From positions 17,505-81,504 of the forward strand of contig BEXV01000360.1 of assembly GCA_003118195.1 (NCBI GenBank): DNA of 64,000 nt. The letters are read 5' to 3'. The position numbers and the translations under genes are program-made. The notes beneath the pieces were generated by a model that was given only the letters and a program-made list of their open reading frames with translations, was not told the DNA's origin and ran no database searches. Of the stretch, positions 18,685 to 31,700 are shown piece after piece (within the stretch, counting starts at the first letter, position 1; every line of letters starts with the position of its first letter). The DNA comes from Hemicentrotus pulcherrimus. Taxonomy: Eukaryota; Echinodermata; Echinoidea; Camarodonta; Strongylocentrotidae.

Positions 18685-21600
18685 AAGAGAGAGAATTTCG
18701 AACTTTTGTCTGGACCTCTTAAATCATTAATAAATTAGTAGAATAGAAAGACATCTTGATTATACTAAGATGACTGTATTCAGCGAAGTGTGGGAAAGTT
18801 TTTGCAGTGGTGATCACAAACAGAAAACTATTATACTCAAACACAGAGGCAAACTAACATTTAAACGTAGGCCTGCTGTAGAACCTTCGAAATGTTTGTC
18901 GAAATGATATTAGCCTATCTACAGACTAACCTTATTACTAAATCTAAGATTTATATGGAGTGAAAAAAATAGAGGCGCAGAGGCGCTGAAGTATAAAAGA
19001 TAAAACATAATAAAATTAGGAAAGGACTTATAGATAGAAATAAGAAGCACTACGTGCAAAACAAATGGGATTTCCGGACGAGAACAAGTCCGAAGAAGAA
19101 TATTAATACAGAAGAACGCGTGGACGAAAACAATGCAATTGCAATTAATTGGGCAGAATGTAAACGTAAACAATGCAATAACGAAGAACGTCATTGTAAT
19201 AACGATACGAATGATATGTTAAGGTAGATCGAAAGGAGAAAGACATTTAGCTTGAAGTGAAATATCACGTCACAAACAAACACTGAAATATACCCCTTTC
19301 CCTGTACATAAACCGAGATCTACAAAGAGGTATGAAGAAAGTATGTACGAAAATTATAACCCTATAAATTGACCTATCATTATCGTCTTAAATGATGACC
19401 TTTGCGCGTTTGTAAATGTGGCGAAATTGTATGTAATACAGCAAGAACGGCCTAATTTGCATAGACAAATACTATTCCTCTGTTTTAAAAATCAAGCTAT
19501 TGTTATTACTAATATATATTCGGATCGAACGTACCAAATATCTGAGCAAGAGGTTTCCTATTTTGAGGGCAAACAGCATTTTGAAAACAAGATATAGAAA
19601 GAACTAGATAATGTGTTTTTGTTCTAGTTATAGTTCATATGAATCTTCATTTTTGTCACCGGACTAAATTTGTAAGATCTTGAAGCATCAGATAGGCCGC
19701 ATGTTTAATAAGCTAAAGTGCAACTCTGATACAACACAGTCATTGTGCCAAACGATGAAATATATTTACAATGGAGATATAGTTTCAACCTCTTATCTTT
19801 CTACGACTAAGCAACACAGAGCAAAATAATATTGATATTACAATTACATTATAATACGACAACCGAAGATGCTACATAATACGACGGTATTACAGGACAA
19901 ACGAGAGTGAGCGTATAACGTACATGCGTGGCAAGTGCAATTTTTTAAAACAAAACAAAATATACATTTGAAATCTCTAGATTCTGTTGCTTACCACACA
20001 ACATAAATCACTGCATCGTGTATAGTGCAAAGCTCTACTGTAATATTTTTGTTTATACATAATAAGGCATTTGGTACATAATATGCAAGCTCAAATTAAA
20101 AAAAGTTCTAATTTTCTAGATTATAATCTAATATTCAAACATAATATAAATTCGATCATAATTCTGTATATCATACTAAATTTTTTTGATTAAAAATTGG
20201 AATTCGAACTATACTAATCTACTTATATTCATAATTTTAAATATGATACAATTTTTCTAGCTAGTAGATTATTAAGGGGCGACGGAACCTAACGAGGGTA
20301 GGATGGCATCATACACATTCAGAAAATGAATATTGGCCCAGGGAACATCAACGAAACACAAAGTTTTCATATTTCTATCTAAATGTGGAAAGTCTTGTCT
20401 TAACCCGAAAGGGGCGGGGATAAGTTAGAGCCCACTAATATGAGTAACCACTCCACTTCACCTCCAATCACCCATACCACTCACCGTCCCGGTTCCGCCG
20501 CCAATCTTGATAATTATTATCATAAAATTACATCTCTTTTCTTTTCTTTACTTTACTCTGAGAGTTTACTTATAGTTCTAGCATTCTTGCATAGCTAACC
20601 CTGGAATGAACATAGGTTTAAACGTTTGTTCCCCGATTAAATCCCCTCCTATGTCTGAGCTATGGCTAAGTATTTAATGCTTTCATTCAAATTCTGATTA
20701 TTTTTTAAAAAATATCATTATTCGGTAAAATACTGCCCGGATTCAAATGCTTTCAATCAATAAGAGATTATATAATGTATTCAGTGCTAAGACATTTCAT
20801 CAACAAAGATTCTATGTATCGAATTTCCAGAGTTTCATCTTACATGTATTGGATAGTTATCAAGGTACTGAAAACATACAAAACACATGAGGTTTTCATT
20901 ACTGATGATTTGGAAGCCTGATGCGAGCTTAAATATTGGCTCACATTCTATAGGCACTTGATAATTAAACTAGAATTCATGAATTATTACAAAGATGATT
21001 ATTGCTAATCTTACATTACTTTATAAACACACAATAAGGCAAATTCATTTAACCAAGTATCAAAATGATACACATATTGGTCGCAAATTTAGCACATTAT
21101 ATTTGGAAGACGTAGGGATTTTGTCGTACAAGTAGACATCACAAAATGCGAATTTACATATTTATGTGTATACATTCAAATATGGAAGTTACAACTACTT
21201 TACAAATATACTGGAAGTCTTTGAAAGCAAAGATAGCAGCTTTTGCGGGAAGGCATCCGTCTAATGATAATATAAGGCACATTTTGGTGTTGCCAACACG
21301 CAACAAGGCGTCAAATATAATATTTACAAAATGTAGAACTTGAAAATAGTCCTAATCTACAACAGTACCAATACATACTGATACACTGATACAGTTATTA
21401 ATTCATATATTTTCTTACTTTGACTTTCTACACAAGAGTTCATTAATACGATTAATATCATCCTTTATTAATAATATTATTTCGTTATCTTTTATCGGCA
21501 AGCCAGCATCATTACTAATGTAAGGGTTAATCACATACGCTCACCGTTAAACCGGAGTTATTTTAATGGCTGGCAAGTCCTCTTTTTCTCATATGTTTTT

Positions 21601-22650
21601 TTCGTTTTTACAACCCTTCTTCTTTTTTTTTTATTCTTTTGAAGAATAAAATGAAATACTTCTATTCCCATTCGTACTGCCGATGGACAAATACATTTAC
21701 AGTCAAGGTAAATGACGAAATCCTAAAATCGTAACAGTTTATATCACATTTAGAAACAAACTCTATTTTCCAATTTGAGTTGTGCTTAAGAGTGGTGGTT
21801 CCACAATTTTGTTCGTTATTTCCATCTTAGGATGACAATCACTTATTTTGATGCGTGATCAAAGAAAATTTCAGTTTTCAAAACAAAATTGAGCTGGAAA
21901 GCGAGACTGTTTTTGTTCAAACCAAGATGATTAATCGTACACTAGTCTTACAAAAATGAAATTTCAAACAAATTCCTCGCGGAAAAAAAATATTGATATT
22001 TGACATTCAAAGGAGTTGGAATCAAGGAGATGTACATAGACTATACTGGAATTCTAACACACTCAAGACAATACATCTGCACACATGTTAGCATAAAGAA
22101 ACACATCATTACTGTGGCAAAAATGGTGAAAAAACATTTTTTTTAAGAACAGTGTTTTTACTGGAATTGTAAACCAACCGAGCAAACCTGGCAAGCTCAT
22201 TTTATTAAATAATATATCAGCCGTTGTCGTGGGTACCCAGACTCGTTTTTTTCTTTTGCATGGACGCACTTAATGCTGAAATCTTCCAATCTTTCATGAC
22301 AGTTTTGAAAACACATAGTCATACTTAAGGTATTGGCGTTACCATATATTTACACTTGCGTTTGGTAGGTTAGACTCTGTGCAAAAGCAAAGCACGTGAT
22401 GCCCCAAAGCCAACCAATCAAAACTCGCCAATGTGTTCGTGTTATATACGTACAGGAGCAAAATGATGTCATTCTACGCCTGGGTCAGAAAGGTTGGAAG
22501 ATTTTAGCAATATTACGTCACAAACTCCTTGTGTATAGATATACAAAAAGAGTTTTGAGTTTAAGCAAGCGATCAAGCAAGTCAAATATTTTGATCCCAC
22601 ACAGCAGCAGATGGTCAGTTTTGTTATTCGTATCTTCTTCTTCCTCGTCC

Positions 22651-22785
22651 TTAAGCAACGAATAGTTCCATTTTGCCGGAGAATTGCCGTTGTCGATCTT
22701 GCAGCGCACGAACTGCAATGTCTTGGGAAGAAAATGGGACCACGGCTTCGCCGTTCTGACTCACTTGAACGCTTTCTGGAGGTAC
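22651..22785 (-). CDS. ESRP: ESRP terminal exon 14 (RRM4 end, stop)
   Basis: The acceptor is CACATTTAG. It encodes [40 protein letters not shown] and LFVA, then [18 protein letters not shown] and MELF fit the RNP1 strand, second helix and last strand of an RRM, completing the unit begun in exon 13. Vertebrate ESRPs instead have a short divergent tail after FFQGY. The splice is in phase 0. Confidence 0.88.
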   Translation of the reverse strand, partial: VPPESVQVSQNGEAVVPFSSQDIAVRALQDRQRQFSGKMELFVA

Positions 22786-25700
22786 CTAAATGTGTCAAAA
22801 AGGAAAAAGAGACTTTATTAAAAATATCATAAATTTTTACTTTTATCAACATCTTTTTTAGCCCGGTAACACAAAAACAAAACAAGGTCAAGTGAAATTG
22901 AAAACCAATAATCGTGTTTTAATAAAATTGCTAGTGTAATATTTATATATCACAAACATTTAAGACATTTTGTAGGATTTAAATTTAAAATCTGACAAAT
23001 TTCGTTGTTTGTCAATGAAATGAAAACTGCACTGGACTTTTACATATCACACAAGAAACTATAACCCCTTTCCAATCGTCTATTCCATTGTCTTTGTTGA
23101 TATAGAGATTCGCACAAAACTTACCGGTAGTGGTTCGGTGCAAACTTACCAAACGTTTTTATTTAAATAAACAATAAAACAAGTCTATAGCTATCAGAAT
23201 ATCGCTTTCATCTGCAAGTCACAGTAAGCGATATCTGTTACCTATTGTGTTGTATCATATGGCAAATGGCAAAATGGCACCGTTATCTACAATGTGTCGA
23301 TGACTTTCTATCAGGAATATGGGAATGAAATAGTAGATGAAATAGAAGTTTGATGACATTGCTTGCTCGGATAATTGACCTTTCCATAATGTCATTTGGA
23401 TAATAATTTCAGGACGTCTACTCTGAAACAGATTCACAGATTCGTTTACATTGATTTGTGATAAGCAACTACAATCTTTTGTAATAATCTGAATCTGAAT
23501 CTGGAATATTTCCTTTGAAATTTTAAGGAAGATGACTAAACTGCATATCATAAGCATCCACCGAATTAACTTGATACAAAAAAGTGACACTAAGAGATAT
23601 CCCAGCTAAAATCAAACTAAAACATGCGACCAGTATTGGCTATTAGTTTGTACAAAGTTGTGTGTATGTGTGTGTTTAGAAACAAATGAATATTAAACAA
23701 GTAAATGGCTTTTTTTCTCAAAACGAAATGGGTGAATGTTTGAAAAAACTAAACACTCAAAGAGTAATGTAAGGAAGAATCATGATGCAAGGAATCTGTG
23801 GATAGGAAAAGATCAACACCTTACGTGTCAGAAATAAAAAGATGTGTTATGATGAACCAAACCCCCATGAGATGAATGCGTCCTTGTGTAATACCGACCA
23901 TGCAGTATATAGCCATTAAAGATTTTTCCTCCACCAACACCTGATGATTACCAACACCAAAACGGAAGAGTTTGCACCCTCTTGCCCCTCATTCCTTCCA
24001 CCAAAAAAAAAACACCAAATGGTAACTCCTCATTGCTCCCACCAAAGAACCTGTGGTATAGATACACCCTCGAGCCCATGACAAATGCACCCCAGCACCA
24101 GGCACCCCCAAAACGAAATCACAGTTAGTGTAACTGTCTTTTGTACCTATTGCATAGTTAGAGTTCATCACCCTGTATGTAAGTTAGGAGCCAGAGAGGG
24201 GTAATAGGTTGACCCCCTCTAGGCCCCATGATCGCCAGGTCATTGCCACGACTCTGTTCCACGGGCCGAAGTTAATCCCTTTGTTGGGGTGGTTAGGAAA
24301 CAATTGGTTGAAATGTTAAACATTTTTTTTCTCTCTCTCCATGAGCATATTGTTGGTGAAATTACCCACACAAGTCATAAAGCCCCAACCACTACGAAAT
24401 CGATATTTATCAAGAATATAAAATGATTATAACATCATGCAGTTGTGATTTGTTTCTATATAACAATGTAATGTCAGAATATTCTACACAAGCTAGCTGA
24501 TTTCCTTCTTCTGTTTTTGTTTAAACCGCTTGAAAAAAGGTGAATAGCGAAGATCTGTTTTCTTCAACCTAGTGGATATCCAATTATTATAATTGTGCAG
24601 AGAGGTATACAGTGTAGAAGGCATGCACTCGTATATAACTGAGATCCATGAATATAGTGATATTTCAGAGCTATTTGATTTACACTCATAATCATGACAA
24701 GATAACTATCGTTAGTAATAAAGAATTCACCCGTGTTGGAAAATATCTTGCCATGCACTCATGACCTTCTGTTCAGACAGAATCCACAGATGTCCGTTTC
24801 TGTATTTGTTATTGGTTCCTAAGCACTTTTCCTTGTAGGTTTTCATTACTTCTAAATAAGTTTACAATCAGTTGGCAAAAGCTTTTTGAATTAGTTTATC
24901 ATAAGTTATGTAATCATTCAAAGTAAGCTTTTTGCAGACGTCAATTATTCATTATTAGCTTTCATATAAAGTTAATATCCTCACGACCATTTTCAATTGA
25001 TAAACATAGAACATTGAATGAAAGACAGCCACATAAACAGTTAGAGGGTTAACAAACTTACCCCATAGCCCTGGAAGAATTTCGCGACATCTTGGGCAGT
25101 GGCGCCTGTGTGAAGCCCTCGTAGACGAATCATAGCGTTACTCTGCGCGGCCGCCAATGCTGCGGCCGCTGCGTTGGTTCCGTTGGCGGCTCCAGGGTAG
25201 TACAACTGGTGCCCCGTTGGCGACACGGGCGGACTGGGGAAACCCGGATGAACATACATCAATTGCTGCTGGTGGTGCAAGAACGTGGCGCCTGGAGGGA
25301 GCTGATGTTGACCGAGGCCTGCGGCGGCAGCGGCGGCTACGGCTGCGGCGTGTGGGTTGGCGTGGCCGGGCATATGTTGCATGGTGGACATGATACCACC
25401 TGCACTGACCGGAGGCATGTGACCAGGGTGGGTGAGTTGGGCGTGAGGATGGTGGGGTGGAGGATAATGCAACGGAGCTGTTGGAGATATTGCGTTTACT
25501 GTGAAAGAAACAAAGCAAGAATATAAGATTTAATTGCAAGGTTCATAATTTCTTATGAATTTCTCACTTTGAAAGACGAGCTACCGCCCCTGACTACTAC
25601 TTAATTCTACTAATTCTACATCCATGGTAACCGCTATTGCTTTTACTACATACTACTACATAATTATAATTGTTGTTGCTAACATTATCCTGCTTAATTT

Positions 25701-28700
25701 TTGTTCAAAAGTTGGTGATTTATCAGCTGCTACTCCTCGTCCTTGTTACTACATACTTCTACAACTTCTAGCACAACTAAAACAATTTCTTACTTTGTGG
25801 CTGTTGTGCCTTCTCGTTGCGCATGCCACTGGTCAGAACCATCTGCATCTCCTCACCAGAGCACTGGAAGACTTCTACATAACGCTCTCTCATGTACTTC
25901 ATGTGGCAAGTCTGTGCCGCCAAGCAGGCGCGCTCTGCAGAGGTCATCTGGATGAACGCCTCGCCGTTTGGCTTACCCTAATGGTGTAAAAGACGGTGAG
26001 AAAGAAAGTAGAAACTGAATTTACTACGAAGAATGTGATATGCAACTATGATTAATATCAAAAGGATTATCATCTCAGTTTAATCATAACTATTCCATTA
26101 TATCTTCATATTTTGGGGATACAAAAAGAACATTTCCATCCACTAAAAATATTCTGTAACGAATTACCCGCAAGTGCCATGATAAAAGATGTAGGCTGCA
26201 TGATCTATTCAATCACCGAGCTGCAGCTCTTAACCATGTGTATGCACTTACCAAAATTCCGGTCAGATTATAAGGCAATAACAGTTTCTAAACTTTTATG
26301 GGCCACTATGAAAAACTAAGAATATCATACCGACGGTAAAATTAATTAGTTCTAACCTTGATTGTAACAATGTTTTACACTTCAAAAAATTTCAACAAGT
26401 CATTCCTACAATTTACCAACGCGGGACGTACGGCACTTGGCGAGAGTTAAGTTACAACCCATTATATCTTACCTGGAGGTTGAGTACCATGTGGACACCA
26501 TGAGGCCGAATGAACTGGGCTGCCTCCCCGAGGAAGAGCATGATATCTTCGATGGACGCGTTGTACGGGAGACCGCGCATTCGGATGCAGTCACGGACTA
26601 CCCCCGCCGTAATGAAGTGCGGGTGTGGAGGAGGAGGGGCCTGGTGTTGATGATGAGGGGGTATGGCGTGGATGGGGATGGGGATCATCGGGGGCATGAC
26701 CTGTTGCTGGGGGATGTCCGCCATGATGGGCTCGGACTGGACACGAGACAGGACCTGGACCGACGAACACGAAGAAAGAGTTGCAAAAAAGGGTTAAATT
26801 CGCTATTCGCATCGTCCTATTGACCACAATTAATATTCCTTATTCCTTTCATAACTAAAATGAATGAACGAGTCAAAAGTACGAAAGACGAGGAAGGAAC
26901 GAGCAGGAAGAATTGCAAAAAGGATTCAATTCTGCAATTCGATTTGTCCTATTGTCCAATTACTTATCTCTCATAACTAAGGACTTCTAGCATAAAGATG
27001 ATAGATTATAGCTTCAAACGTAGACATGTTTTGTTTTGTCAAGCATAAATCACTCCCAAACAAATGCGGATAGGCCTATAGCAATTAATGTTGTTTTTAA
27101 GGTATAAATCGCAGAGTCACTGTGTCAGGTAAGGACTCTTGCCTCACTGGCATAGGTTTTCAACCGCTTACTAGTTCCAGCAAAAGGAAATAATTTTGCT
27201 TTAACAATTTTCGCCTTTTTTGCTTTGTTTTCTCTCATAAATTCTTCTGTATTAACTGTTTTCTAGAAAACCTCTGTCTCTACTCTCTTAACCAACAAAC
27301 GATTCATAAGTCACGCATACGTAAACAGGACGTAATATACCACAGTAAATGACTTCGACCACTCACCTGTTGTACTTCAGCAGTCGTGCTTCTGAAAATC
27401 TCAATGTACCTGTTTCCTAGGTACTCCCGATGTTTTGACAGTGCCTTGGACACCGCATCCTCAGAGGCGAATAGCACGAAGGCATCTCCAGTCATCTTGC
27501 CGTTCTTCTGTTTGACGAAGAGAATCCCTTCCTCTCCGCCTGCTACAGGAATATCCAGCCCAAAGAAATCCACCTACAACAGCAAAGGATCATAATTTGT
27601 TACAGGATGGTCTTTTTGAACAAGTCTTCCAAAAACTGTTATCCTCAGCTTCCAGTCATGCATGTTTAACCGTCACTTAACACAATTTACTACCTGAGAA
27701 GATGGTCACAAAGTGGCTTGAGAAAAAGTGCACGTTTCACCTAGTTATTCCAACATAACGGCTAATCTTCTTCCGTATTCGGCAAGAACAATTTTACAAA
27801 CCGCCAAGAACATGATTTTTGTGAATGAAACCCATGTCATTATCTAGCTGATCCCATGCTCAGCCATCTCGTAAATCACCGTTTGAGCAGACTATACACA
27901 CAAAGCATTTATGCATGGCTTTTTTCTAATTTAAATAAGTGTGCATACGGCTAATGCATGATACGTAACTAAATATAATTTATTGCTATTTCGGTCAGCG
28001 TTTGGTCAGAGAAGCTGACTCCGGAACCAAGCACAAGATATCACTATGTCGCTGTCACTTCCTTTCTTTAAACACACTGAAATGGCTGTGTGAATTGGTA
28101 CTCCAAAAGAAGCAGAGCTTCACACGTGCACATCGATTATGTAATCTCTATCTCTCTCTCTCTCTCTCTCTCCTCCTTTTCTCTTCTCCCCCTCTCTATA
28201 TTTCCTTTCCTTTATCCTCGTTCAGTAAGCTGAGATAATAAATTACATTAGGACAAAATCGTATTCCCTTTCCTAACACTTTGGATATTGTATAGTACAG
28301 GTTTAAACTACTGATACATCTTTATTACTGCGATCGCTTCCTGTTAATAAAATAATAATATTTGAGGGGTGTACATACCACATCTTTCTCGGACGCTGTG
28401 AATGGGAGACCACGCATGCGCACGATGATATGGCCTTCATCCCTAGCTAAAAACAATGTAGCCTCTTTCGATGTTCCTGTGAAATATAAGAATAAATCCA
28501 TTAGTACTCCACCTAATTTTTAGAAACACCGAAACATCGCCATGAAAATTAATCTCGTTCGTCTGCATTGTGCGTACAAGCTACAGATTTATCAAAAGTC
28601 ACATGTTTTTCTTCATTTTCGTAAAACACGCTTACCTGTGTGTATTAAAGTAGCATCATCCTCGACAGTACTACCAATACATTTTTTCGAAAATTGATAT

Positions 28701-31700
28701 ATAACTGACAGAAATAATTTTTCAAAATAGAACGTATCGTGTGGATCTACTTTTTAATTCATTAATTTACTAGATTCTCTCCACCGTTGGGGTGAAATCT
28801 CTAACTGTAAACCGATTTCCATATAGAGGTCCTTTGAGGAACATGAACTGAACAAAATGAGGGCGGAACCGTGGTTGGAGGTCAACAGTTAAAGAATAAA
28901 GAAAAAAAAAGAAAAAATGGAATACATACCAGCAGCTACCCGGATAAACTCATCTCCAGTTGCTTTGAATACCTGCAAAAAAATAAGCCAAATATGAGCT
29001 ATTACTTGAAAAGGCCTCGTAAATTGGCCAAGGTCTGAACCCCCATCTCTAAACAAAGATACTTCTAATAGTAATGGAGACTTGTATAGCGCTCATGTCT
29101 GGCACATTGCCACTCCTAGTGCCCCATTCTTATTACCCCAGCTTTAACAATACAATTCTTTCGAATAAATTAAAAACAATTAAATTATTATATTGTAAGT
29201 TCCAAATTCCCTTTCCTTATCCCATCCAACATTTTTAGGGCCAAAATGTTAACATTTTAGTCCGATGCTTTTAGAAGACATCGTCAGTGGATATGGCAAT
29301 GGCCCTCATTATTTGGCATTTTTCCTTAATTACGTGTAGTCCCTCGAATATGACTCCAAGTCGTAGGACCCCTGTAGTTCACCAACGATCATTTACTTGC
29401 TTTCTTCGCTTTCAGACAAATTGAAAATTTAAGCAAAGATAATTTACCTCTACGTATCGTTTGCCGAGGTTGTGTTTATGTCTCTGCAGTGCCATGTCCC
29501 TCTGTTCTGAGCTTTCAAAGTGTACCATCACCTCGCCGTTCCTACGACCGTGTGTGTTCAGACACAGAGCAACGCCACCCCTGAGAGATGAAACAAAAAT
29601 AGCATTTTACCAAAAATTATTTAGGAGTGTCAGTGCATTTATTTGGAAGACTTGTGAAAAAAATTCCAGGGAAAGAGAAATCAACTTATATTTAAGAAAA
29701 ATAGTGTGTCTAGTGTCTGGATATGTAAAAGACTGTAAACTAGACTTTGCCATAACGTTTCACTAAATAATTTATATTGCTAAATCGTGCTACATTATCC
29801 CTTTGGATACGATTTTGTTTTGATATCAAACTCATTCCAAAGTATCCAGACCTAATTATCTCCTAATCGACGGGTCATTGTCCAAACATCAAAATATCAA
29901 TCATTTCAAACAAATACTAGATTCAGTCACTTCTCTTTTACTTATAGGACAAAAATTTGACCCTCGTATGTGCTGACTGGACGAAGTGTATACTTATGTT
30001 TAACTAAGTTGCACTGAAATTGTCCACATGGCGACCATGTTGATTTATCATAATGATGATGTTATGTTGTTTAATCATTATAAAACATTAACTTTTTAAA
30101 AAAAAAGACACATATGCTGAGATATGCAGTTTAATATGAAATATTTTGAGATAGGCTTAAGTAGTCTAAGGACTAAGTTTACAATGTCAAAAGAAAAACT
30201 AAAATACCGTGGGAAAATATATGGAAATGTTGTATAAGTAAATGTATGTACTTTAACGAAATATCTATAGGAACTAATGACGTTTCATCAAAAGTTTAAA
30301 AATTCCCTGGAAATATGAGACGGGGAGAGCCTAACCTAGCAATGTTGAGTCCCTTAAAGAAACGGAAGACGTCTCTATCGGATGCTTGCCATGGGAGACC
30401 ACGGGCTTTCACGGCCGTATCGTCTGGTATAGAATCTGTCTTGTCGCTGCAAGAAACAAAAACATAAAAACGGTAAGTAAAATTCACAATGCCTTCATTT
30501 CAAGGTGTTGATAGAACAATTTCTGGTATTTGCAGTTTCATTCAACAGTCTCCATGTATCACTTCGATTTTGTAATGTCTTATTTAGTGGAATTAGATCC
30601 TACAAAACCTTCATTTCATGCCTTTACAGCGCTCTGAACACTACCCTGCTATATTTTATAGATATGGCGCCATGACCATGGATTCCATTGCCCTAGATTT
30701 TTAGAAATACGAACTAATTACATTCGAACTATTACTTCATAATTCTGTTTGATTTAAGCCATGTGCTGTGAGTTGACATCATGTTTAAAGCGAATTAGTG
30801 AAGCACACATTCAATAAACTGCGGAACATTTCCTAAACTACTATTGGACTTAAATTAGAAAAATTGAGAGACAAAGAGAGAGAGAGAGAAGGATTTATAA
30901 TGTGGATGAAATAGAAACAGAGAAGGGGGTATATTGAACGAATCTCAAAGAGAGCCGAGCGAACATGTGTTGGCATAAAGGGAAACAAATCCCGATGTAA
31001 ATATAGCTGGATGAACCAATATTTGCCATGGGAAAGCCGGGTTGAAGTACACTCCACTATTTACCTAAAACTCACTCTAAGACGAGAGGTTGACACCGTT
31101 TAAGTGAATGCTTAAGTAGAAATTAAATAAGTATTAGATACATAAGTAGCGAGCGCGAAGGATGGTGCTTTGTGGTGTAAGTGTGCTCATATTGCTTAGG
31201 ACATGCAGGATGAAATTACTTTCTTTTTATCCCCTCGTCTTTCCTCTGGATGTAATATGGTAGACGTTTCTCATGCTCCAGTCGAGGAAAACCACGAAAC
31301 GTATTTTTGGAGGGAATTGTTTTTAATCTCATCTCCTCTGTAGGTATGGATGGTAGTAAAAACGTTTATCCATTTGATATCCAAATGGAATAATTGCTGA
31401 AATATAGCAATCAGGAAAATAAGCGACTGGTTTTTATTTTTCCATTGAATTAGGAAAAATAAATGATTAAACCAGAACTGTTGGGCCAGAAAATTTGCAG
31501 CTGTTTCCTATTGTTAAAACACCTCATTGTGCCAGATTCTATATATGTAAAACTATCAACTATCAAATAGTCATAATAGTATTCCTACAAATATCGATAT
31601 TGTATACTGTTACATTTGTCTATTGTTGTTATATTTTTGTTTTGTAAATGTCATAGTTCGTGGACTCCCAAAATGAGAAGAAAGTATAGTCAGGATTTTT

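Larger units (their letters stand above)
13011..22650. other. Region between convergent genes IPO4 and ESRP, with both 3' UTRs
   Basis: No convincing exon was seen. It holds the two TA/TTAA elements listed separately, a tRNA-like sequence, a C/G hairpin tract, a CT-rich tandem duplication and an AT microsatellite. Candidate poly(A) signals for IPO4 are ATTAAA at 13391 and AATAAA at 13951 and 15736. For ESRP, on the - strand, the nearest AATAAA noted is at 22201-22206. 17500-22650 is very AT-rich and otherwise featureless; an unknown part may be long ESRP 3' UTR. Confidence 0.6.

Noticed and set aside
22469..22891. Minus-strand 140-codon frame around ESRP exon 14
   Set aside because: It lies in a different frame from the exon that completes the RRM and reads across the acceptor, so it is a chance frame.
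25138..25539. Long frames on both strands over ESRP exon 13
   Set aside because: They are shadows of the GC-rich coding exon; only the frame with the RRM and in-phase splice sites is real.
26437..26823. Plus-strand frame of 128 codons
   Set aside because: It is the antisense shadow of ESRP exon 11.
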